Shown here: piece by piece, positions 55,105 through 62,765 of the stretch
Layout: every line of letters starts with the position of its first letter
Numbering within the stretch: position 1 is the stretch's first letter
Source: Flavobacteriales bacterium
GTDB taxonomy: Bacteria > Bacteroidota > Bacteroidia > Flavobacteriales > Flavobacteriaceae
Direction of reading: 5' to 3'
Assembly: GCA_024643405.1 (NCBI GenBank)
Contig: JAHENA010000003.1
Location: 1-64,000 of the forward strand
DNA: 64,000 nucleotides
Made by a program: the position numbers and the translations under genes
The notes under the pieces: generated by a model
Seen by the model: the letters and a program-made list of their open reading frames with translations, nothing else
Told to the model about the DNA's origin: nothing
Databases searched by the model: none

Positions 55105-55973
55105 TGACACTTACACAAGATATAAAATCAAAATTATCACGGCTTCATGTTCTTGAAAAGATTATTGTTGTCAACATTATAGTATTTCTTATAGGCCTAT
55201 TATTGCAATTACCTCAGCAAACTACCGAGCAATCTAGTTTAATGTGGTTTGAATTACCTAGCGAGTTTTCTGATTTTATTTTAAAACCATGGTCTATTAT
55301 AACCTATGCATTTGTGCATTATGATTTTATACACATCTTATTTAATATGCTCTGGCTCTATGTTATAGGACAATTATTTCTTAATTTATTTAGTCCAAAA
55401 CTAGCATTAAACGTCTATTTTTTAGGAGCTATAAGTGGCGGGTTATTGTTTTTGCTTTGCTATAGTTTTTTTCCACAAGTATTTTTGACTGGCAACAGGT
55501 TGGTGGGTGCTTCGGCTTCCGTTAGAGCTTTGTTAATTTTCATTTGCGCCTATTTGCCTAATAAAGAAATTCAATTTTTTACTTTTAATTTAAAGCTTTG
55601 GTATTTTGGATTGGCCATTGTTATACTTGATGTATTAGGTCTTTTTGGAAATAATGCAGGTGGAAATTTGGCACATATTGGGGGAGCAGCCTTAGGATAT
55701 TTTTATGCCATTCAATTACGAAATGGTAATGATATTGGAAAAGGGTTTGAACGCTGGATGGATGCGTTTGTAGGATTTTTTAAGTCATCAAAAAAAGCAC
55801 CATTAAAAACGGTTCATAAAAATAAGTCAAAAGTTGGTGGATATACCAAACAAGATTTTGATGCTTTTAATAACCAAAAGAAAATTGATATCATTTTAGA
55901 TAAAATAAGTAAAAGTGGTTATGATAGTTTGTCCGCTGAAGAGAAGGAATTTTTATTTAGAGCCGGTAAATAA
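55104..55973 (+). CDS. Second rhomboid family intramembrane protease
   Basis: 289 residues from the ATG at 55104 in the TAATG overlap; the in-frame TTG at 55095 is rejected. Ser137 is in VGASASVRA (GxSA instead of GxSG) and His191 in LAHIGGAALGYF, so the catalytic dyad is present. WSIITYAFVHYDFIHILFNMLWLYVIG is the L1 region. The C-terminal 80 residues are soluble, with SKSGYDSLSAEEKEFLFRAGK at the end, as in flavobacterial homologues. Tandem rhomboids suggest divided substrate ranges. Confidence 0.93.
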   Translation: MTLTQDIKSKLSRLHVLEKIIVVNIIVFLIGLLLQLPQQTTEQSSLMWFELPSEFSDFILKPWSIITYAFVHYDFIHILFNMLWLYVIGQLFLNLFSPKLALNVYFLGAISGGLLFLLCYSFFPQVFLTGNRLVGASASVRALLIFICAYLPNKEIQFFTFNLKLWYFGLAIVILDVLGLFGNNAGGNLAHIGGAALGYFYAIQLRNGNDIGKGFERWMDAFVGFFKSSKKAPLKTVHKNKSKVGGYTKQDFDAFNNQKKIDIILDKISKSGYDSLSAEEKEFLFRAGK

Positions 55974-55978
55974 ATTAT

Positions 55979-57001
55979 ATGAAGAAGCTACATCTGTTCG
56001 ATAAGATTGTATTTGTTTTTAATACAATAATTGCTACCGTGCTTCTTTTGTCTTTAATTTTACCTTTCTTACCGCCAAAAACATTTTCTTTTCTTTCTGT
56101 TTTAAGTTTAGGAGTTCCTTTCCTTATTCTCCTCAATGTATTGTTTTTATTATATTGGTTAATTAAAATAAAAAGGCAAGTGTTGTTGTCTTTTTTGGTG
56201 CTCTTTATTGGATATGTCTTTCATGGTTCTTTATATAAGTTTTCCTCTTCAAGTGATATTAATATTGATAATCCTATTAAAGTGATGAACTTTAATGTGA
56301 GATTATTTAATTTATATGATTGGATTAAAGAAAAAGATGTTGATTTCAAGATTGTTAGCTTTGTTAAAAGTGAAAATCCTGATATAGTATGTATTCAGGA
56401 ATATCATCCAAATTCTAGAATTGATTTTTCCTTTTTCAAGTATCGATATGATAAACTCTCCGGCAAATCAACAAAACATGGTCAGGTTATTTTATCACAC
56501 TATCCCATCATAAATTCAGGATCTGTTGAATTTCCTAATACGGCTAACAATGCTATTTATGCAGATGTGGTAAAAAATAAAGATACTTTCAGAATTTATA
56601 ATATTCATTTGGAATCTTTGAAGATTGATACTGACGTTGAGAAACTTAAAGAAGAAGGCTCCGAACGTCTATTAAAGCTGGCCGGAACCACCTTTAAAAG
56701 ACAACAATTTCAGTCTGAATTATTCTTGCTTCATAAAAAACAATGTCCGTATAAAATGATTATTTGTGGCGACTTTAATAATACGGCCTATTCTTATGTG
56801 TATAGAAAAATTAAAGGTGATTTAAATGACACTTTTAAGGAGGCTGGTGCTGGCTTTGGAAGAACCTATGATTTTAAATTTTTCCCGGTAAGAATTGATT
56901 TTATTTTTGCAGATGATTCCTTTGTTGTAAATAAATTTAAAACCTATGACAATCATTTATCTGATCATTATCCTATCATGACTTCACTTAGTTTGGAGTA
57001 A
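55979..57001 (+). CDS. Endonuclease/exonuclease/phosphatase (EEP) family membrane protein
   Basis: 340 residues: three N-terminal membrane helices (about 8-90), then an EEP domain with NPIKVMNFNVRLFN-like opening (VMNFNVRLFNLYDW), PDIVCIQEYHP (metal-binding Glu), IYNIHLESL, MIICGDFNNTAYS and LSDHYPIMTSL (catalytic Asp-His). The membrane anchor implies the active site is at the membrane surface. Family members include nucleases and phospholipid or inositol phosphatases; the substrate is unknown. It starts 5 bases after the rhomboid gene. Confidence 0.93.
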   Translation: MKKLHLFDKIVFVFNTIIATVLLLSLILPFLPPKTFSFLSVLSLGVPFLILLNVLFLLYWLIKIKRQVLLSFLVLFIGYVFHGSLYKFSSSSDINIDNPIKVMNFNVRLFNLYDWIKEKDVDFKIVSFVKSENPDIVCIQEYHPNSRIDFSFFKYRYDKLSGKSTKHGQVILSHYPIINSGSVEFPNTANNAIYADVVKNKDTFRIYNIHLESLKIDTDVEKLKEEGSERLLKLAGTTFKRQQFQSELFLLHKKQCPYKMIICGDFNNTAYSYVYRKIKGDLNDTFKEAGAGFGRTYDFKFFPVRIDFIFADDSFVVNKFKTYDNHLSDHYPIMTSLSLE

Positions 57002-57013
57002 TAGAAATTGTTT

Positions 57014-57322
57014 TCACATTAAAGAACAATCAATAGTATCAGCTAGTATATGAATTACTAATCCCAATCCAATTAGCCTCGTTTTTTTAGGAATTAAAAG
57101 CAAAATGTAAAAAGTGATAGCTATATATGTATGAAGTGGATGGAAATTAATACTGCATCTATTGGGATCAAATACGGGATTTGCCAGAAGATGATCTAAA
57201 TCTATCCATAATCCAGAAAGCATTATTAAAAATGCCTGCATCCAAATTTTTTTAAAAGCCAGTAAAGCAACGAATAAGGGGATTAATAAATGGCAACTGT
57301 AATGGAGTATTGTTTGAAGCAT
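57014..57322 (-). CDS. DUF6122 family membrane protein
   Basis: 102 residues with three or four hydrophobic segments. The family-like His/Asp pattern is visible: HYSCHLLIPLFVALLAF, LWIDLDHLLANPVFDPNRCSINFHPLHTY and LVIHILADTIDC. The histidines and aspartates resemble metal-dependent membrane hydrolases (YdjM/DUF457-like), but this is an inference. It overlaps the WbqC gene by one base (TAATG) at the end of the par operon. Confidence 0.85.
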   Translation of the reverse strand: MLQTILHYSCHLLIPLFVALLAFKKIWMQAFLIMLSGLWIDLDHLLANPVFDPNRCSINFHPLHTYIAITFYILLLIPKKTRLIGLGLVIHILADTIDCSLM

Positions 57323-57942
57323 TAAATATGAGAAATCGTTTGTGATTCTAAATAGCTAAGGGCATTAGGACCTTCATTGAATAACAAATCTAATATACTC
57401 AAGTTATTTATAAAGCCATGCTTATCATCAAAAACTTGCGCGTAAGGCTCAAATTGAGGTTCTTCAATTTTAGCATTAACTAAATATCTAAAGTCAATTG
57501 TATTGTGAACTATTTTTTGATAATCATTTGTCTTTGAGTAATTTATGTCAATCTGTAAACAATCACAAATGGCTACAAAACATTTTAAATTAAAATCTAA
57601 AAGATAGTTTGTTTTGACGTTGAATAAATAGACGAGCTCATCTTTATAATACTCAAAAAATGGCGAGGTGCTGTAGGCTGAAAGTAGTGATTTCCAATGA
57701 TGATTCTGCCAACTGGTCTCCTGTGAAATTTTTACATCTTTATATTTCTGTCTATTTTTTTGGCTATGAATCACAGGAATATTTAATAACAATTTTCCAT
57801 TAGCAGCATAAATGTACGTTCTGTTTCGGTAGGTTTGTTTTAAGAAATTATCTTCATACTCAAAAGTTAACTTTTCAGTATTCACAATTGCTGCAAAATG
57901 AGCAACATTAGGAAAGTATGTTGGATGTATTAAAATATTCAT
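57322..57942 (-). CDS. WbqC family protein
   Basis: 206 residues. WbqC motifs: YFPNVAHFAAIVNTEKLTFE at the start, TYRNRTYIYAANGKLLLNIPVIH near residue 40 and ETSWQNHHWKSLLSAYSTSPFFEYYKDEL. WbqC-like proteins occur in polysaccharide loci and are predicted glycosyl- or amino-modifying enzymes, not characterised. Position next to lepB and DUF6122 is, to my memory, a recurring flavobacterial arrangement. Confidence 0.92.
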   Translation of the reverse strand: MNILIHPTYFPNVAHFAAIVNTEKLTFEYEDNFLKQTYRNRTYIYAANGKLLLNIPVIHSQKNRQKYKDVKISQETSWQNHHWKSLLSAYSTSPFFEYYKDELVYLFNVKTNYLLDFNLKCFVAICDCLQIDINYSKTNDYQKIVHNTIDFRYLVNAKIEEPQFEPYAQVFDDKHGFINNLSILDLLFNEGPNALSYLESQTISHI

Positions 57943-57984
57943 TTATTAATCTTCTTACTTTCTTACTAAAGAGTCATTTACTGA

Positions 57985-59535
57985 TTAAGCATTTTCCTTT
58001 TTATATTTTCTCCATTTGTTAAAGCCAGTCCATCCTGCAATGACAATTAAAAAAGGAATTAAATACGAAACAGGTTGTCCGCTGCCACCAACGGTTGTAA
58101 ATAAGCGCTCCCATCTAATTTTATCAAATCCTTTGCCGTTGGTGTTCCAACTCATCCAAACAAAAACTGGTTTACCAACAACATGATTAAACGGCACAAA
58201 ACCCCAGGCGCGTGCATCTTGGGAATTATGGCGGTTATCACCCATCATCCAGTAATAATCTTGTTTAAAAGTATAGGTGGTTGCAACTTCACCATTAATT
58301 AATATTTGATTTCCTTGCACCTCTAAAGTGTTGCCTTCATAAGCGGTTAAGACGCGTTTATAAAGCGGTAATACATTTAAATTAATATCAATAGTTTTTC
58401 CCGCTTGTGGAATATAAAGAGGACCAAAGAAGTCATTATTCCAATTATAATCTGGATTATGTGGGAAAATATTCGGATCTCTTTTTCCTTTTTCTTCCTT
58501 TAAGGGTGTAATAGTTTTTATGTTTGGGTGATTTTTGAACTTACTCAAATCCTCGTCAGTTATGGCTGGAAAATAACTTACCGATCTATCTTGATTGTAC
58601 TGCGGAAAATCGGTAATATTATATCGGCTAGCCAACTGATAATTATTAAATGGCCCGTTCCTGGTCTCAATCATATAGGAGAACTGAAGCTTAGCTCTTT
58701 CCGGTAAAACATTTTGTTTTCCATTAATATATACGTAGCCATTTCTCACTTCTAAAGAATCTCCCGGAAGTCCGACACAACGCTTTACATAATTGGTTTT
58801 TTTGTCTATGGGCTTATAGTAAAATTTATCGGTATGCCTCATATCCAGCATGGTGTCAACAGGCCAGTTGAAAACAACGATGTCATTATGTTTAATTTTT
58901 TGAAAACCAGGAATCCTCATATAAGGTAATTCATATTTAGAGACATATGATTTTATTTTTAAACCTGGAATGGTGTCATGAACCATAGGAGCAGCAATGG
59001 TTGTCATTGGAATTCTTGCCCCATAATGAAATTTACTTACAAATAAGAAATCGCCCACCAATAATGTTTTTTCTAATGAAGATGTTGGAATGGTAAAGGG
59101 CTGTATAAAATAGGTATGAACAATAGTAGCGGCTACAATAGCAAATAAAATTGAACTTATCCAATCCCCTAAACCTGTCCTTGGATGTAAGCTTCTGTCT
59201 TCTACATATTTTAAATCTGCCACATAATTAAGGTAGAAATTATAAAAACCTAAGGTTCCAACTGCTAAAATTGTATCAATATTTGAATTTTTACCAAAGC
59301 TTCTTGCTGTTTCAACCCAAACAACTGCAAACATAATGAGGTTTACAATAGGAAGGAATAATAGAAGGGTCCACCACCATGGTCTATTAATGATTTTCAT
59401 TAAAATAACAGCATTATAAACAGGAATAAAAGCTTCCCAGGCTCGTCTACCGGCTTTTGTATATAATTTCCAGGTTCCAAAACCATGGATTCCTTGAATT
59501 ATCAAGAAAAATATAAACCATTGCATTAGTGTCAT
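57985..59535 (-). CDS. lepB: Signal peptidase I (large Bacteroidota type)
   Basis: 516 residues, much larger than the 250-320 of other bacteria. The first roughly 110 residues contain three or four membrane helices of a DUF5684-like region (FGTWKLYTKAGRRAWEAFIPVYNAVIL), then the peptidase. The catalytic Ser153 is in IQPFTIPTSSLEKTLLVGDF, the general base Lys251 in NYVKRCVGLPGDS, and box E is MGDNRHNSQDARAWGFVP. About 130 residues are inserted between the last two boxes. A final helix (about 490-507) may anchor the C-terminus. It cleaves signal peptides of exported proteins. Confidence 0.95.
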   Translation of the reverse strand: MTLMQWFIFFLIIQGIHGFGTWKLYTKAGRRAWEAFIPVYNAVILMKIINRPWWWTLLLFLPIVNLIMFAVVWVETARSFGKNSNIDTILAVGTLGFYNFYLNYVADLKYVEDRSLHPRTGLGDWISSILFAIVAATIVHTYFIQPFTIPTSSLEKTLLVGDFLFVSKFHYGARIPMTTIAAPMVHDTIPGLKIKSYVSKYELPYMRIPGFQKIKHNDIVVFNWPVDTMLDMRHTDKFYYKPIDKKTNYVKRCVGLPGDSLEVRNGYVYINGKQNVLPERAKLQFSYMIETRNGPFNNYQLASRYNITDFPQYNQDRSVSYFPAITDEDLSKFKNHPNIKTITPLKEEKGKRDPNIFPHNPDYNWNNDFFGPLYIPQAGKTIDINLNVLPLYKRVLTAYEGNTLEVQGNQILINGEVATTYTFKQDYYWMMGDNRHNSQDARAWGFVPFNHVVGKPVFVWMSWNTNGKGFDKIRWERLFTTVGGSGQPVSYLIPFLIVIAGWTGFNKWRKYKKENA

Positions 59536-59595
59536 AATTATAATTTTTTATTGTTAGAGGTGTATCACCTTTAAATGTTACTTAAAATAAAAATC

Positions 59596-60300
59596 TTAAC
59601 CAATATTTAACACATCATTCATTGTAAAGACACCTGTTTTACCCACAATCCATTCCGCAGCAATAACGGCTCCAAGAGCAAATCCTTGCCTGTTATGAGC
59701 GACATGTTCAATAGTTATTGTATCTACTTCGCTTTGATAAGTGATGGTATGGGTACCAGGAACGTCTTCAATTCGTTTAGCAGTAATATTGATTGTGTTT
59801 TCATTGCTCTCTTCAAGTTTCCATTGTTTGTAATTTGAATGTTCAGCAATAATGTCATTTGCCAATGAAATGGCTGTGCCGCTAGGAGCATCTAATTTCT
59901 GCGTATGATGAATCTCCTCCAAACTTACTTTATATTGTTTAAGGTTTGTCATCATGCGTGCTAAAGTTTTATTTAGCTCAAAAAAAATATTCACACCCAA
60001 ACTAAAATTTGAAGCATAAATAAAAGCGCCTTTTTTTTCTTTGCAAAGAGCAACGGCATTGTTATAATCTTCTAGCCATCCGGTGGTTCCTGAAATAACG
60101 GGTACCTGGTTATTTATACAGTTTGATATATTATTAAATGCTACTGTAGGAATACTGAAATCTATCGCAATGTCAGCCTTGGTAATGTCATAAACATGGT
60201 CATCTTTATCAACCTTAAGTACAATTTGGTGCCCGCGTTGTATTGCTATTTGTTCAATGGTTTTACCCATTTTTCCGTAACCAAGTAATGCAATTTTCAT
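59596..60300 (-). CDS. dapB: 4-hydroxy-tetrahydrodipicolinate reductase DapB
   Basis: 234 residues. The NAD(P)-binding start is IALLGYGKMGKTIEQIAIQRGH, then VISGTTGWLE, the catalytic EEIHHTQKLDAPSGTAISLA near residue 135, and HVAHNRQGFALGAVIAAEW. It reduces 4-hydroxy-tetrahydrodipicolinate in lysine and diaminopimelate synthesis, feeding peptidoglycan. In the par - dapB - lepB gene order typical of Flavobacteriia. Confidence 0.97.
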   Translation of the reverse strand: MKIALLGYGKMGKTIEQIAIQRGHQIVLKVDKDDHVYDITKADIAIDFSIPTVAFNNISNCINNQVPVISGTTGWLEDYNNAVALCKEKKGAFIYASNFSLGVNIFFELNKTLARMMTNLKQYKVSLEEIHHTQKLDAPSGTAISLANDIIAEHSNYKQWKLEESNENTINITAKRIEDVPGTHTITYQSEVDTITIEHVAHNRQGFALGAVIAAEWIVGKTGVFTMNDVLNIG

Positions 60301-60303
60301 TAT

Positions 60304-60882
60304 TTAAAATTTAAAATTTAGAGTTAATCCAACATCACTTTTAGCATCAAGTTCATTCACTTTAAAATGAGGTACTAAAGTTAAATTATCATTTACATTA
60401 TATTGAAGAAGATGTGCATCCACATTAGCATCAATAATGTTTAGGGCATATAAACCAATAGTTACTAATAGAGATATTTCTTTATTTTTTCTATAAAATT
60501 TTTGGGCACGTTGTAATCCATCTAAAGTGACTCTGTTAAAAAATTCATCATCTTCAAAACCAGCAAGTCTTCTTTTATAGGCGTCCCTGTATCTGTTATA
60601 TTCTTTATTATTGGAAACATAAAAATAAACACCAGTGCCTAATGCAGCATAAACAATAGGTATTTTCCAATATTTCTTATTATATGCTTGACCTAAACCA
60701 GGTAATACCGCTGAATAAAAGGCAGCTTTTGCAGGAGATAATGGGTTAATTGGGTCAGAAATTTCAGTTATTTTTTCAGTAGTTAATGTACTGCTTGGTG
60801 TTTCTTTTTCATCGTCTTGACCATAAATGGAAACACAGCAGAGAAAACAAAATACATTAACTATGAAAAATTTATTTAGCAC
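60304..60882 (-). CDS. DUF5683 domain-containing protein
   Basis: 192 residues. The start is a GTG at 60882, inside the end of parB (11-base overlap), and it begins a signal peptide (FFIVNVFCFLCCVSIYGQ). The domain shows PLSPAKAAFYSAVLPGLGQAYNKKYWKIPIVYAALGTGVYFYVSNNKEYNRYRDAYKRR, as in DUF5683. It is probably an envelope protein with one or two membrane segments. Function unknown; its conserved place between parB and dapB suggests coupling to cell-cycle gene expression rather than a known mechanism. Confidence 0.9.
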   Translation of the reverse strand: MLNKFFIVNVFCFLCCVSIYGQDDEKETPSSTLTTEKITEISDPINPLSPAKAAFYSAVLPGLGQAYNKKYWKIPIVYAALGTGVYFYVSNNKEYNRYRDAYKRRLAGFEDDEFFNRVTLDGLQRAQKFYRKNKEISLLVTIGLYALNIIDANVDAHLLQYNVNDNLTLVPHFKVNELDAKSDVGLTLNFKF

Positions 60883-61783
60883 CTTCCACTAATTTTTTGA
60901 GACGATTAAAATCTTCTTCGGAATGAAATGGAATAGAAATTTTTCCTTTGCCATTATTAGAAACTTTAACCTCTATTTTATGTCCAAAGTATTCAGAAAA
61001 TTCTTTTATCCCCTCTTGAATGTAATTGGGTACTTTTGAAGTAGTTTCACTTTTTGTGGTAATCTTAACTTTTTCAGAATTATTAATGTTTCTAACCAAT
61101 TCTTCTGTTTCTCTCACGGAAAGTTTATTCGATAGAATATTTTCATAAATATCAAGTTGCACAGATTGGTCTTCAATAGTAATTATAGCTCGGCCATGCC
61201 CCATAGAAATAAATCCATCGCGCATGCCTGTTTGAATAATGGGATCTAACTTTAAAAGACGCAAATAGTTTGATATTGTTGAGCGTTTTTTGCCTACCCG
61301 TTCACTCATTTGTTCTTGAGTAAGCTTGATTTCTTCAATTAAACGCTCATATGATAATGCAATTTCAATAGGATCTAAATCTTGGCGTTGTATGTTTTCA
61401 ACCAAGGCCATTTCTAAAGATTCTTGGTCGTTTGCAATTCTGATATAAGAAGGAATGGTTTCTAAACCAATAAGTTTTGAGGCTCGGTAACGTCTCTCAC
61501 CAGATACCAACTGATATTTATTAAATCCTGATTTTCTAACCGTAATTGGTTGAATAACACCAAGTTCTTTGATAGAGGAAGCTAATTCTCTTAACGTTTC
61601 TTCATTGAAATTAGTTCTGGGTTGAAAAGGGTTAACCTCAATAGAATCAATATCTAACTCCACTATATTACCAATTACCTTGTCAGCATTCTTATCTTGT
61701 ACGGATTGAATGTCATTACTAGGATCTTTTAAAAGTGCTGATAAGCCTCTACCTAAAGCCTGTTTCTTAATTGCTTTAGCCAT
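60872..61783 (-). CDS. parB: Chromosome partitioning protein ParB
   Basis: 303 residues. The N-terminal GRGLSALLKD is followed by the CTPase/ParB N domain with SIEVNPFQPRTNFNEETLRELASSIKELGVIQPITV, LVSGERRYRASKLIGLETIP (GERRxRA box) and VENIQRQDLDPIE. A central HTH follows (LTQEQMSERVGKKRSTISNYLRLLKL), then a C-terminal dimer domain. ParB binds parS and slides along DNA with CTP. No parS-like palindrome was recognised in the window. parA is 3 bases upstream. Confidence 0.97.
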   Translation of the reverse strand: MAKAIKKQALGRGLSALLKDPSNDIQSVQDKNADKVIGNIVELDIDSIEVNPFQPRTNFNEETLRELASSIKELGVIQPITVRKSGFNKYQLVSGERRYRASKLIGLETIPSYIRIANDQESLEMALVENIQRQDLDPIEIALSYERLIEEIKLTQEQMSERVGKKRSTISNYLRLLKLDPIIQTGMRDGFISMGHGRAIITIEDQSVQLDIYENILSNKLSVRETEELVRNINNSEKVKITTKSETTSKVPNYIQEGIKEFSEYFGHKIEVKVSNNGKGKISIPFHSEEDFNRLKKLVEGAK

Positions 61784-61786
61784 ATC

Positions 61787-62551
61787 TTAAGAGTTTTTAT
61801 TGATAATTTCTTTCGCCAAACTTAAGTAATTTGTAGCACCTTTACTACTGGCATCATATTTAATTATGTTTTCACCATAGCTTGGAGCTTCACTTAAGCG
61901 CACGTTTCGTTGTATAATGGTTTGAAAAACCATGTTGTTGAAATGTTTTTGAACTTCTTCAACTACTTGATTTGATAATCGTAATCTGGAGTCATACATG
62001 GTTAACAATAAACCTTCAATATCTAACTCAGGATTATGAATTTTTTGTACACTTTTTATGGTATTTAAAAGTTTTCCTAAACCTTCTAAGGCAAAATACT
62101 CACATTGTATTGGAATAATAACGGCGTCCGCAGCTGTTAAAGCATTTAATGTAAGCAGTCCTAAAGAAGGTGCACAGTCTATAATAATAAAATCATAGTC
62201 GTTCTTAATGTCAGCTAATGCTTTTTTTAGCATATATTCTCTTTCATCTTTATCAACTAGTTCAATTTCTATAGCGACTAGGTCTATATGTGAAGGAATA
62301 ATATCTAAGTTCGGAGTATCAGTACTTATAATAGCTTCTTTTGCTGTATTTGAATGTTCTAGAAGCTGATAAGTTCCTAATTCAACGGTGTCAACATTTA
62401 TTCCTAATCCAGAAGTTGCATTTGCCTGAGGGTCAGCATCTATTAATAAAACTTTTTTTTCAAGAACGCCTAATGAGGCAGCTAAATTGATTGATGTTGT
62501 TGTTTTTCCTACACCACCTTTTTGGTTGGCAATTGCAATGATTTTACCCAT
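61787..62551 (-). CDS. parA: Chromosome partitioning ATPase ParA
   Basis: 254 residues. Deviant Walker A near residue 11 (IAIANQKGGVGKTTTSINLAA) with the signature Lys, then VLLIDADPQANATSGLG, and switch II DFIIIDCAPSLGLLTLNAL. No N-terminal HTH, so it is the chromosomal (Soj-like) type. With ParB it segregates the origin region. First gene of the operon that runs to 57014. Confidence 0.97.
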   Translation of the reverse strand: MGKIIAIANQKGGVGKTTTSINLAASLGVLEKKVLLIDADPQANATSGLGINVDTVELGTYQLLEHSNTAKEAIISTDTPNLDIIPSHIDLVAIEIELVDKDEREYMLKKALADIKNDYDFIIIDCAPSLGLLTLNALTAADAVIIPIQCEYFALEGLGKLLNTIKSVQKIHNPELDIEGLLLTMYDSRLRLSNQVVEEVQKHFNNMVFQTIIQRNVRLSEAPSYGENIIKYDASSKGATNYLSLAKEIINKNS

Positions 62552-62765
62552 TAATGATTTGGTTTTATGATTGGTAAAAATACAATTATTTATGAGGAAT
62601 AAAAATCCAACTTGTTAACATTAAAGTTGTTTTTTCATCTTTTAAAAACAGCGTTATTTAAAGTTTAAATTTTATAATCTAGAGCTAGGCATGTATGAGA
62701 TTTCTATATTTAACAATAATTTAAGATTGTATTTTTTATATTTAAACAAATATTAAAAATATCAC

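Noticed and set aside
62609..62636. Terminator-like CAACTT/AAGTTG hairpin followed by T-run
   Set aside because: No plus-strand gene ends before it; it lies between divergent parA and the peptidase gene, and the stem is only 6 bases.
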